Shown piece by piece: positions 1 to 6,872 of a stretch of 64,000 bases of DNA (its first letter is position 1; each line of letters opens with the position of its first letter). Origin of the DNA: Arthrobacter jinronghuae (GTDB lineage: Bacteria; Actinomycetota; Actinomycetes; Actinomycetales; Micrococcaceae); the NCBI RefSeq assembly GCF_025244825.1, contig NZ_CP104263.1, positions 1,550,001-1,614,000 of the forward strand. Reading direction: 5' to 3'. The notes beneath the pieces were generated by a model, which saw only the letters and a list, made by a program, of their open reading frames with translations, did not search any database and was not told the DNA's origin. The translations under genes were made by a program, and so were the position numbers.

Positions 1-170
1 CATTCCGAGGTGAGCGGACGAAGGTTTGCCTCCACCGCCCGGGCGTGGTGCCCGCAGAAAAGCAGTTCCCCACCGGAGGATTCCAGTACGGCACGTACGT
101 ATGCCTGTGCGCCGCAACGATCGCAGCGGTCCAGGCTGTTCAGCTCACGGGTTGCTACTGCTGCTGTCAT
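1..170 (-). CDS. DUF7455 family small protein (3' end outside window)
   Basis: Partial gene; its stop lies before the window. The visible 56 residues begin MTAAVATRELNSLDRCDRCG and contain two short metal-type motifs, CDRCG near residue 16 and CGHH near residue 40, so a small zinc ribbon (CxxC...CxxH) is likely. The ATG at 170 is preceded by a strong GAGGAGG ribosome binding site seven bases upstream. In actinobacteria this short protein family (DUF7455) is often found next to a type II topoisomerase B-subunit gene, which matches the divergent parE here. No function is established for it. The assignment rests on the short Cys/His pattern plus context. Confidence 0.75.
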   Translation of the reverse strand, partial: MTAAVATRELNSLDRCDRCGAQAYVRAVLESSGGELLFCGHHARAVEANLRPLTSE

Positions 171-408
171 GAGTTGCCTCCTCAAGGGTGTTGATACTTC
201 ATATAACCACCTTTGACACCCCGTCCCTTGCAGGTTGGCCCGCCTTTCGCTCTACGCGTACCCTTCGGCGCGGTCCCCGTGGGCAAACTCACGCAACTGA
301 GTCGTTGGGCGGAAGTGTCACCGCCGGGGATTAACCTTGTAGGAGTCCCTGATTGTTCCCGGATATCTCTACCGGCAAAACAGCCGACACCAAGGAGTTT
401 CAACGCAC
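171..408. promoter_or_regulatory. Divergent intergenic region between DUF7455 and parE
   Basis: This 238-bp stretch separates two divergent genes and must hold both promoters. I can see an AAGGAG ribosome binding site at 392-397 for the GTG start of parE and the GAGGAGG site for the minus-strand gene. I could not assign convincing -35/-10 pairs or an operator. Short reading frames in this region have no family resemblance. Confidence 0.4.
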
Positions 409-2520
409 GTGGCGCCCCCTAGTTCTGATTACACTGCCCGGCACCTGTCCGTCCTGGAAGGACTGGAGGCCGTCCGCAAGCGTCCCGGCATGTACATCGG
501 GTCCACCGACTCCCGTGGCCTGATGCACTGTCTTTGGGAAATCATCGACAACTCCGTCGATGAAGCCCTGGCCGGTTTTGGGCAGAGCATCAAGATCATT
601 CTTCATCCGGACGGTTCCGTGGAGATCCACGACGACGGCCGAGGTATCCCGGTGGATATCGAACCGAAAACCGGACTCTCCGGCGTCGAAGTCGTTTTCA
701 CCAAGCTCCACGCCGGCGGAAAGTTCGGCGGCGGGTCCTACGCGGCCTCCGGCGGCCTGCACGGCGTCGGTGCCAGCGTGGTCAACGCCCTGTCCTCCCG
801 CCTCGACGTGCAGGTGGACCGGGCCGGGAAGACGTACCAGATGGCCTTCCGCCGCGGCGAGCCCGGCCACTTCGACGACACGGGCAAAAAGCCCGGCCCC
901 GAGGCCAAGTTCTCTCCGTTCCTGGCCAGCTCACGGCTTGAAGTGGTCGGCAAGGCCAAGCGCGGTGTCACGGGCACCCGCATCCGGTACTGGGCCGACC
1001 GGCAGATCTTCACGCCGGATGCCAAATTCTCCTACAGCGAGCTGCAGGCCCGCGCCCGCCAGACGTCCTTCCTGGTCCCTGGACTGCGCATCACCCTGCG
1101 CGATGAACGGCGCCTGCCCGGAACCCCGGGCGAGAACGGCCCCGTGGAGGAAGTCTTCCACCACGACGGCGGGATCGCCGAGTTCGTCGACTACCTGGCC
1201 GCCGACGCAGCGGTCACGGATATCTGGCGCCTGCACGGCTCCGGCAAGTTCAAGGAATCCGTGCCCGTACTCGATGAAAGCGGGCATAGCCGGATCACCG
1301 AGATCGAACGCGAGGCCGAGGTGGATATCGCCCTGCGCTGGGGCATCGGGTACGAGACCAATATCCGCTCGTTCGTGAACATCATCGCCACCCCCAAGGG
1401 CGGAACGCACCAGACCGGCTTCGAGCAGGGCCTGCTGAAGACCTTCCGCAAGGTCATTGAAGCCAATGCCCGCAAGCTGAAGGCCGGCAACGACAAGATC
1501 GAAAAGGACGACGTTTTCGCGGGGCTCACCGCCGTGCTGACGGTCCGCCTCGCCGAGCCGCAGTTTGAGGGCCAGACCAAGGAAATCCTCGGCACCTCCG
1601 CCGTAAGGGCCATCGTGAGCAAGGTGGTGGAGAAGGAAATCACCGCCCGGCTGAACTCCACGGCGCGCGCCGACAAGGCGCAGTCTTCACAGCTGCTGGA
1701 AAAGGTGGTGGCGGAGATGAAGTCCCGGATCTCCGCCCGCGTGCACAAGGAGACCCAGCGCCGGAAGAACGCGCTGGAAACCTCCACCATGCCGGCCAAG
1801 CTGGCGGACTGCCGGATTGATGACCAGGAACGCTCTGAACTGTTCATCGTGGAAGGCGACAGCGCCCTCGGCACGGCGAAACTGGCCCGGTCCTCGGACT
1901 ACCAGGCGCTGCTGCCCATCCGCGGCAAAATCCTGAACGTGCAGAAGGCGTCCGTGGCGGACATGCTGTCCAATGCCGAGTGTGCAGCGCTGATCCAGGT
2001 GGTGGGTGCCGGCTCCGGCCGCAGCTTCCAGCTCGACGCCGCCCGGTACGGCAAGGTCATTTTCATGACCGATGCAGACGTCGACGGCGCGCACATCCGG
2101 ACCCTGCTGCTCACGCTGTTCTTCCGCTACATGCGCCCGCTGGTGGACGCCGGACGCGTCTATGCGGCCGTTCCACCGCTGCACCGGGTGGAGGTCATCA
2201 ATGCCGGCTCCAAGAGCAATGAGATGGTCTACACCTACAGCGAAAAGGAACTGCACCAGGTCCTTGCCCGTCTGGAAAAGGAAGGCAAGCGCTACAAGGA
2301 ACCGATCCAGCGCTACAAGGGCCTGGGTGAAATGGACGCGGGCCAGCTGGCCGAAACCACCATGGACCCCCGGCACCGCACCCTGCGGCGGGTCCGGATT
2401 TCCGAGGCAGCTGCGGCCGAGCAGGCGTTCGAGCTGCTGATGGGCAGCGACGTGGCACCGCGCAAGGACTTTATTATCGCCGGGGCGGCCATGCTGGACC
2501 GGGACCGGATCGACGCCTAG
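409..2520 (+). CDS. parE: DNA topoisomerase IV subunit B (ParE)
   Basis: ATP-binding subunit of a type IIA topoisomerase; with ParC it would decatenate daughter chromosomes. The 703-residue protein has the GHKL ATPase site (EIIDNSVDEALAG near residues 45-57, DDGRGIP near 75, GGLHGVGASVVNAL near 115), a transducer domain, and a TOPRIM domain with EGDSA near 482 and the metal-binding DADVDGAH near 554. The start is GTG at 409, with AAGGAG 11 bases upstream. GyrB in this group normally sits beside recF and dnaA; here the neighbours are different and a ParC-type subunit lies 13 kb away, so ParE is the better name. A gyrB paralogue should exist elsewhere in the genome. Confidence 0.93.
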   Translation: MAPPSSDYTARHLSVLEGLEAVRKRPGMYIGSTDSRGLMHCLWEIIDNSVDEALAGFGQSIKIILHPDGSVEIHDDGRGIPVDIEPKTGLSGVEVVFTKLHAGGKFGGGSYAASGGLHGVGASVVNALSSRLDVQVDRAGKTYQMAFRRGEPGHFDDTGKKPGPEAKFSPFLASSRLEVVGKAKRGVTGTRIRYWADRQIFTPDAKFSYSELQARARQTSFLVPGLRITLRDERRLPGTPGENGPVEEVFHHDGGIAEFVDYLAADAAVTDIWRLHGSGKFKESVPVLDESGHSRITEIEREAEVDIALRWGIGYETNIRSFVNIIATPKGGTHQTGFEQGLLKTFRKVIEANARKLKAGNDKIEKDDVFAGLTAVLTVRLAEPQFEGQTKEILGTSAVRAIVSKVVEKEITARLNSTARADKAQSSQLLEKVVAEMKSRISARVHKETQRRKNALETSTMPAKLADCRIDDQERSELFIVEGDSALGTAKLARSSDYQALLPIRGKILNVQKASVADMLSNAECAALIQVVGAGSGRSFQLDAARYGKVIFMTDADVDGAHIRTLLLTLFFRYMRPLVDAGRVYAAVPPLHRVEVINAGSKSNEMVYTYSEKELHQVLARLEKEGKRYKEPIQRYKGLGEMDAGQLAETTMDPRHRTLRRVRISEAAAAEQAFELLMGSDVAPRKDFIIAGAAMLDRDRIDA

Positions 2521-2543
2521 CCCGGACCGGATCGACGTCTAGC
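2502..2543. repeat. Tandem duplication of the parE 3' end
   Basis: The 20-mer GGACCGGATCGACGCCTAGC at 2502-2521, which contains the last codons and stop of parE, is repeated at 2524-2543 with one substitution (C to T). The period is 22 bp. The second copy is downstream of the stop and non-coding. It looks like a local slippage duplication. Confidence 0.85.
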
Positions 2544-2561
2544 GGAGACCACGTCCGGTGG

Positions 2562-2597
2562 GGCCGGGCCCGCACACCACCGAGGCGGGTCCCGGCC
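2562..2597. terminator. Hairpin between convergent parE and M56 peptidase genes
   Basis: The left arm GGCCGGGCCCGC (2562-2573) pairs with GCGGGTCCCGGCC (2585-2597) with one bulged base. It lies between two genes that end face to face, so it could terminate both. No clear T-run follows, and the right arm touches the stop codon of the minus-strand gene. Confidence 0.55.
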
Positions 2598-3589
2598 TAA
2601 TCCAGCAGCCCCGGGGCGATCAGCAGGGTGGTCGGTACCGCCAGCAGCAGGGCTGAGAGGCACAGTACGCTCCACTGCTGCCAGCGGGGCAGGGGCGGCT
2701 GCGGCGTGAGTAACCGGCTGAGCCTGCCGGCAATACCGAGCGGCTCTGACCCCTCCGGTGCACCCAAAGCCAGCGGGGACGCCGCGCTCAGGCGCGCCTG
2801 CTGTTCGGCCGGGGGCTTCGGTGCCCCGGGTGCGGCGGGGGACCCTGATCCGACAATTGCCACGGCACGGACGAGTGTCATCCGGTCCACCTCCCGCAGC
2901 GCCTCGTCGTCTGCAAGCATCTCGATCAGCTCATTGACCGCGTGCTGGGCCAGCATCGATGTCGGCAGCCACGGCAGGGCGGCACGCCAGGCCGCGAAGG
3001 CCCACAGCAGCAGGTGGTGGTGCTGGGCCAGATGGGCGCGTTCGTGGGTAAGCACCGCGGAAAGCTCATCCTTGGAGAGCATGTTCAACAGTCCGTCAGA
3101 GAGGACGGTGACGGACCGTGCACCGCCGGGCAGGCAGTAGGCCACCGGGGTTGGATGCTGGATGACCAGGGTGGCGGGCGTGTCAGCTGAGGGGGAGCTG
3201 AGGAGGTTGAGCATGTCCCGGTGCCGGTGCCGGCCGCGGAGGATCCGGTAGTACGTCAACAGCAGGGTGAACACCAGATGGGCGCTCAGCAGCATTGCGG
3301 CGCTGAGGGCGAAAACATGGACCAGTCCGAGGGTGCTGGCCGGAGCGCCTTCCAGAAGAATCCGCCACAAACCGTGCAGCCCGGCCAGGAGATTGTCCCC
3401 GAGCGGCTCCAGGCCCCAGGTAAGCATGGCGCCGATCATGGACAGGCCACCCGCAAGGGCTATGGCCTGCCACAGGACCATGGCGGTGAAAGGCGAGCGG
3501 GCGGGCCACTTTGCCCGCGAGAGAAGAATGGGAACGGGCCACGCCAGCACGATCGCCAGCGCCGCCAATGCGTAGGAGGCCCAGAACAC
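2597..3589 (-). CDS. M56 family membrane metallopeptidase (BlaR1/MecR1-like)
   Basis: A 330-residue polytopic membrane protein with a zinc-peptidase HExxH motif, seen as HERAHLAQHH in the middle of the chain. Hydrophobic segments lie at the N-terminus, around residues 40-60 and 95-115, and near the C-terminus. The M56 family includes BlaR1 and MecR1, which inactivate a partner BlaI/MecI repressor. Such a repressor gene sits 15 bp upstream in the same direction, so the two form a two-gene operon. Unlike staphylococcal BlaR1, there is no C-terminal penicillin-binding sensor domain, so beta-lactam sensing is not supported. The inducing signal is unknown. The start is GTG. Confidence 0.85.
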   Translation of the reverse strand: MFWASYALAALAIVLAWPVPILLSRAKWPARSPFTAMVLWQAIALAGGLSMIGAMLTWGLEPLGDNLLAGLHGLWRILLEGAPASTLGLVHVFALSAAMLLSAHLVFTLLLTYYRILRGRHRHRDMLNLLSSPSADTPATLVIQHPTPVAYCLPGGARSVTVLSDGLLNMLSKDELSAVLTHERAHLAQHHHLLLWAFAAWRAALPWLPTSMLAQHAVNELIEMLADDEALREVDRMTLVRAVAIVGSGSPAAPGAPKPPAEQQARLSAASPLALGAPEGSEPLGIAGRLSRLLTPQPPLPRWQQWSVLCLSALLLAVPTTLLIAPGLLD

Positions 3590-3604
3590 CGCAGGTGCCG
3601 GTGC

Positions 3605-3970
3605 CTAGGCGCCGAGGAGCCTGCGCAGCATTTCGGCCTCTGTGTCCGAGACGGAACCGACGAACCGGGCCAGCACTGCTTCGCGGTCATTGGCAGTACC
3701 GAGGGCTTCATGCATGAGTTCGGCCGTGTGTTCGGCGCGGCTGGTCACGGCGCGGTAGCGGTGGGGGCGGATGTCGCGTTCACGCTCGACCAGCGACTTC
3801 TTTTCCAGCCGTGACAGGACGGTCAGCACGGTGGTGACAGCCAGGCCCTTGCTGTCGGCGGAATCCTCGCGCTGCGCCAGTTTCTCCCGGAGTTCATTGG
3901 CGGTTGCTGCGTCGTTTGATTCCCACAGGAGATCCATCATTGCGCGTTCCAGCTCACCGAGCGTTGCCAT
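3605..3970 (-). CDS. blaI: BlaI/MecI/CopY family transcriptional repressor
   Basis: A 121-residue winged-helix repressor. The N-terminus (MATLGELERAMMDLLWES) and the helix region around TVLTVLSRLEKKSLVERERD are typical of BlaI (Penicillinase_R) proteins. I chose the ATG at 3970 over one two codons upstream because AAAGGA lies about eight bases before it. Proteins of this family dimerise and bind TACA/TGTA dyads. Its partner M56 peptidase is encoded directly downstream. The gene is divergent from cydA, and the shared intergenic region holds one TAC-N4-GTA site close to blaI and three 17-bp palindromes closer to cydA. Control of the cytochrome bd operon by this pair is therefore plausible but inferred. 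Confidence 0.88.
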   Translation of the reverse strand: MATLGELERAMMDLLWESNDAATANELREKLAQREDSADSKGLAVTTVLTVLSRLEKKSLVERERDIRPHRYRAVTSRAEHTAELMHEALGTANDREAVLARFVGSVSDTEAEMLRRLLGA

Positions 3971-4022
3971 GTGCATCCTTTTTCGATCGAGACCTCGGCT
4001 GACCCCGTATCGGGTCCAGACT

Positions 4023-4032
4023 TACTAATGTA
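4023..4032. promoter_or_regulatory. Candidate BlaI half-dyad near blaI (TACTAATGTA)
   Basis: TACTAATGTA has the TAC-N4-GTA geometry of BlaI/CopY boxes and lies about 50 bp upstream of the blaI start, where an autoregulatory site would be expected. It is short and only one copy is seen, so the assignment is tentative. Confidence 0.4.
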
Positions 4033-4050
4033 CCGCGTTTCGCCCGTTTG

Positions 4051-4124
4051 TTCTACATCACGTAGAAATCCTGGCGAAGTTGTTCTACGCTGTGTAGAAG
4101 TAAGGAATTCTACGGCGTGTAGAA
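4051..4124. promoter_or_regulatory. Three TTCTAC-N5-GTAGAA palindromes upstream of cydA
   Basis: Three 17-bp sites share perfect TTCTAC/GTAGAA arms around a variable 5-bp centre: 4051-4067 (centre ATCAC), 4083-4099 (GCTGT) and 4108-4124 (GGCGT). Their centres are 32 and 25 bp apart, and the last ends 30 bp before the cydA start codon. Triplicate perfect arms with free centres are the signature of an operator array. The cognate protein is not proven. BlaI, encoded divergently, is the nearest candidate, though its usual spacer is four rather than five bases. Confidence 0.85.
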
Positions 4125-4154
4125 CTCGTTCCTCAAGTTGAAGGACATGTAAGC

Positions 4155-5756
4155 GTGGAAGCACTGGATATCGCCCGGTGGCAGTTCGGCATCACGACCG
4201 TCTACCACTTCCTCATGGTCCCGCTGACCATTGGGCTGGGGATCGTGGTGGCAGCCATGCAGACAGCCTGGGTGCGCACCGGCAAAGAGCAGTACCTTCG
4301 AATGACGAAGTTCTGGGGCAAGCTGTTCCTCATCAACTTCATCCTCGGCCTGGCCACCGGCCTGGTCCAGGAGTTCCAGTTCGGGATGGCGTGGAGTGAA
4401 TACAGCCGGTTCGTCGGCGACGTCTTCGGCGCCCCGCTGGCGCTGGAATCCCTGCTGGCCTTCTTCACCGAATCGGTGTTCCTTGGACTCTGGATCTTCG
4501 GCTGGAAACGACTGCCGAAGAAGGTCCACTTGGCCTGCCTGTGGATCACCACACTGGCCTCCATGCTCTCGGCGTACTTCATCCTTGCTGCCAACTCCTG
4601 GATGCAGCACCCCGTGGGCGTGGAAATGGTGGACGGCCGCCCGGTCATGAACGACATCTGGGCCGTCCTGACCAACAACACCCTCCTCGTCGCCTTCCCG
4701 CACACCATCTTCGGCGCCTTCGCCGTGGCCGGCGGGTTCCTGATCGGCATCGCCTGGTACCACCTCTGGAAGCGGCGCCGGGACGGCATCGACACCGTGG
4801 ATGCCAAGGGCAACGTGGTTGTGGGCGAGCGACCGGAAATCGGCCGCGACAAAACCGACCATTCCGTGTGGCTGCGTTCCCTGCGCATTGGTGCCGTCGT
4901 CGCCATGATCTCCTTTGCCGGCGTCGCGGTCAGCGGCGACCTGCAGGGCAAGCTGATGTTTGAGCAGCAGCCCATGAAGATGGCTGCGGCGGAGGCAGCG
5001 TGCCATGACGGCACCGGCTTCTCCGTCCTGTCCATCGGCGACCCGGGCGCGGAGAACTGTGAAGACGTGGATACCCTGGTCGAAATCCCGGGCATGCTGT
5101 CCTTCCTCGCCAACGGGGACTTCGATACCGAAATCCGGGGCGTGAACACCCTGCTGGAGCAGTACCAGGACGATTACGGGACGCATCTGCCCGCTGACGA
5201 GATGTACGGCACCAACTCCGGTGCAGAAATTGACTACACCCCGAACTTCGCCGTCACCTACTGGGGTTTCCGCATCATGATCGGCTTCGGCAGCATCGCC
5301 GCCATTGCCTCCGCTTACGCTCTCTGGGCGGTCCGCAAGGGCACGGTCCCCGAATCCAAGTGGCTCATGCGCCTGGCCGTCTTCGGCATCCTGGCGCCGT
5401 TCGGTGCCAACTCCGCAGGCTGGATCTTCACCGAAATGGGCCGCCAGCCGTTTGTGGTGGCTCCGAACCCCACCGGTTCCGATGGCGTGTTTATGTTCAC
5501 CGCGGCAGCGGTCTCGCCCGGGGTGAGCATGGGGGAGCTGCTGTTCTCCGTCATCACCTTCACCGTGGTGTACCTGGCCCTGCTGATCGTGGAGGTGATG
5601 CTGCTGTTCAAGTTCGTCCGCGGCGGCGTCCCGGCCGCGATGCCGGACCTCCTGGGCGGCGACGACGGCGCCACGGGCGGGATGAATTCCCCCGGCGGCG
5701 ATCCGGACGGCACCCCCGGAAAGAAGAAGGACGATGTCCTCGACTTTGCCTACTGA
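4155..5756 (+). CDS. cydA: Cytochrome bd ubiquinol/menaquinol oxidase subunit I
   Basis: Catalytic subunit of the high-affinity terminal oxidase that passes electrons from quinol to oxygen without pumping protons. The 533-residue protein starts MEALDIARWQFGITTVYHF, where the early His is the conserved haem ligand. It continues with the GFQFG-like FQFGMAWSEYSRFVGDVFG, the quinol-loop start near FEQQPMKMAA (about residue 272), and the late GWIFTEMGRQPF motif. Several membrane helices are obvious. The start is GTG at 4155. It heads the cydA-cydB-cydDC run and lies behind the three palindromes, so the bd branch is probably switched as a unit. Confidence 0.96.
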   Translation: MEALDIARWQFGITTVYHFLMVPLTIGLGIVVAAMQTAWVRTGKEQYLRMTKFWGKLFLINFILGLATGLVQEFQFGMAWSEYSRFVGDVFGAPLALESLLAFFTESVFLGLWIFGWKRLPKKVHLACLWITTLASMLSAYFILAANSWMQHPVGVEMVDGRPVMNDIWAVLTNNTLLVAFPHTIFGAFAVAGGFLIGIAWYHLWKRRRDGIDTVDAKGNVVVGERPEIGRDKTDHSVWLRSLRIGAVVAMISFAGVAVSGDLQGKLMFEQQPMKMAAAEAACHDGTGFSVLSIGDPGAENCEDVDTLVEIPGMLSFLANGDFDTEIRGVNTLLEQYQDDYGTHLPADEMYGTNSGAEIDYTPNFAVTYWGFRIMIGFGSIAAIASAYALWAVRKGTVPESKWLMRLAVFGILAPFGANSAGWIFTEMGRQPFVVAPNPTGSDGVFMFTAAAVSPGVSMGELLFSVITFTVVYLALLIVEVMLLFKFVRGGVPAAMPDLLGGDDGATGGMNSPGGDPDGTPGKKKDDVLDFAY

Positions 5757-5761
5757 GATTC

Positions 5762-5797
5762 TCCGGAGGGCAACTGCGCGTGCGGGCGCCCTCCGGA
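5762..5797 (+). other. Hairpin in the cydA-cydB gap
   Basis: Perfect 10-bp arms TCCGGAGGGC (5762-5771) and GCCCTCCGGA (5788-5797) are separated by 16 bases, six bases after the cydA stop. There is no T-run, so it is more likely an RNA stability or processing element, or a weak attenuator, than a full terminator. Confidence 0.55.
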
Positions 5798-5855
5798 TAC
5801 TGTCCGACCACCCTGCAATCTGCCGCACACCGGCACTTCTGGAGCTCTGAACGTA

Positions 5856-6872
5856 ATGTCGCTACCGCTGTTCTGGTTTATCGTGATTGCCTTCCTGTGG
5901 GTCGGGTACCTTTTCCTGGAGGGCTTCGACCTGGGCGTGGGCATGCTTATGAAGCTGATGGCCCGCGATGAAAAAGACCGCCGGGTACTGCTGAACACCA
6001 TCGGTCCGGTGTGGGACGGCAACGAAGTATGGCTGATCACGGTCGGTGCAATGACTTTTGCGGCTTTCCCGATGTGGTACGCCTCGTTGTTCTCCGCCCT
6101 GTACCTTCCGCTGGTCCTGGTGCTGCTGGGGCTCATCTTCCGGGCCGTATCCATCGAGTACCGCGGCAAGCATGACAGTGACAGCTGGCGCAACCGCTGG
6201 GACTGGGGCATGGCCCTCGGCTCCTTCGCTGCTGCCTTCGGCGTCGGCGCCGCCCTCGGACTAACCACCACGGGCCTGCCGCTGAATGAGAACGGCGACC
6301 GCGTGGGCGGCGCATTTGCCTGGCTGACCCCGTATGCGCTGCTGGGCGGCGTGGCAGTGGTGGCCTTCTGCCTGGTTCACGCCTGCGTTTTCCTGATGCT
6401 CAAGACCGATGGGCAGATCCGTGACCGCGCCCGGCGCATCGTGATGCGCTGGCTGCCCGTGGGCATCCTGCCCCTGGCGGCATGGGCCATCATCGTGCAG
6501 TTCATGAACGCCAAAGTGGCGACCCTGCCCCTGCTGGTGATTGCGGTGGTGGGAGCCCTGCTGGCCTGGATCTACGCACGCCGGGGCCGCGACGGCCTGA
6601 GCTTCATCAGCCTTGGCATCTTCCTCGTGGCCGGCGCGGCGACCATCTTCGCCTCCATGTACCCCGTGGTGCTGCCCTCCACGCTGGATGCCGCCTGGAA
6701 CCTTACGGTGGACAACGCCTCCGCATCCCCGTACGCCCTGAAGGTCATGAGCTGGGTGGCCCTCTTCGGCCTGCCGGTAGTGGTGCTGTACCAGGGCTGG
6801 ACCTACTGGGTGTTCCGTAAGCGGGTCACCACCGAGGCCATCCCCGCCCCCCACAGTTTCAAGAACCAGTGA
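5856..6872 (+). CDS. cydB: Cytochrome bd oxidase subunit II
   Basis: Second structural subunit of the bd oxidase, 338 residues and about the family's usual length. The start MSLPLFWFIVIAFLWVGYLF, followed by LEGFDLGVG, and then GPVWDGNEVWLI near residue 50, are standard CydB signatures. There are eight to nine hydrophobic helices. It follows cydA after a 99-bp gap containing a hairpin, and its stop overlaps the GTG start of cydDC, which implies coupled translation of the oxidase and its assembly transporter. Confidence 0.96.
   Translation: MSLPLFWFIVIAFLWVGYLFLEGFDLGVGMLMKLMARDEKDRRVLLNTIGPVWDGNEVWLITVGAMTFAAFPMWYASLFSALYLPLVLVLLGLIFRAVSIEYRGKHDSDSWRNRWDWGMALGSFAAAFGVGAALGLTTTGLPLNENGDRVGGAFAWLTPYALLGGVAVVAFCLVHACVFLMLKTDGQIRDRARRIVMRWLPVGILPLAAWAIIVQFMNAKVATLPLLVIAVVGALLAWIYARRGRDGLSFISLGIFLVAGAATIFASMYPVVLPSTLDAAWNLTVDNASASPYALKVMSWVALFGLPVVVLYQGWTYWVFRKRVTTEAIPAPHSFKNQ

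Noticed and set aside
409..2520. Naming the topoisomerase B subunit GyrB.
   Set aside because: Context lacks dnaA, recF and gyrA, and the A subunit in the window lacks the GyrA box. ParE is more consistent, though a full alignment would settle it.
2597..3970. Beta-lactam resistance operon from the BlaI plus M56 pair.
   Set aside because: The M56 protein lacks a penicillin-binding sensor domain and no beta-lactamase gene is near.
4110..5828. A 572-codon open frame on the minus strand opposite cydA.
   Set aside because: It is the mirror frame of a well-supported CydA, has low-complexity His/Gly/Asp-rich sequence and no family. High GC keeps antisense frames open.
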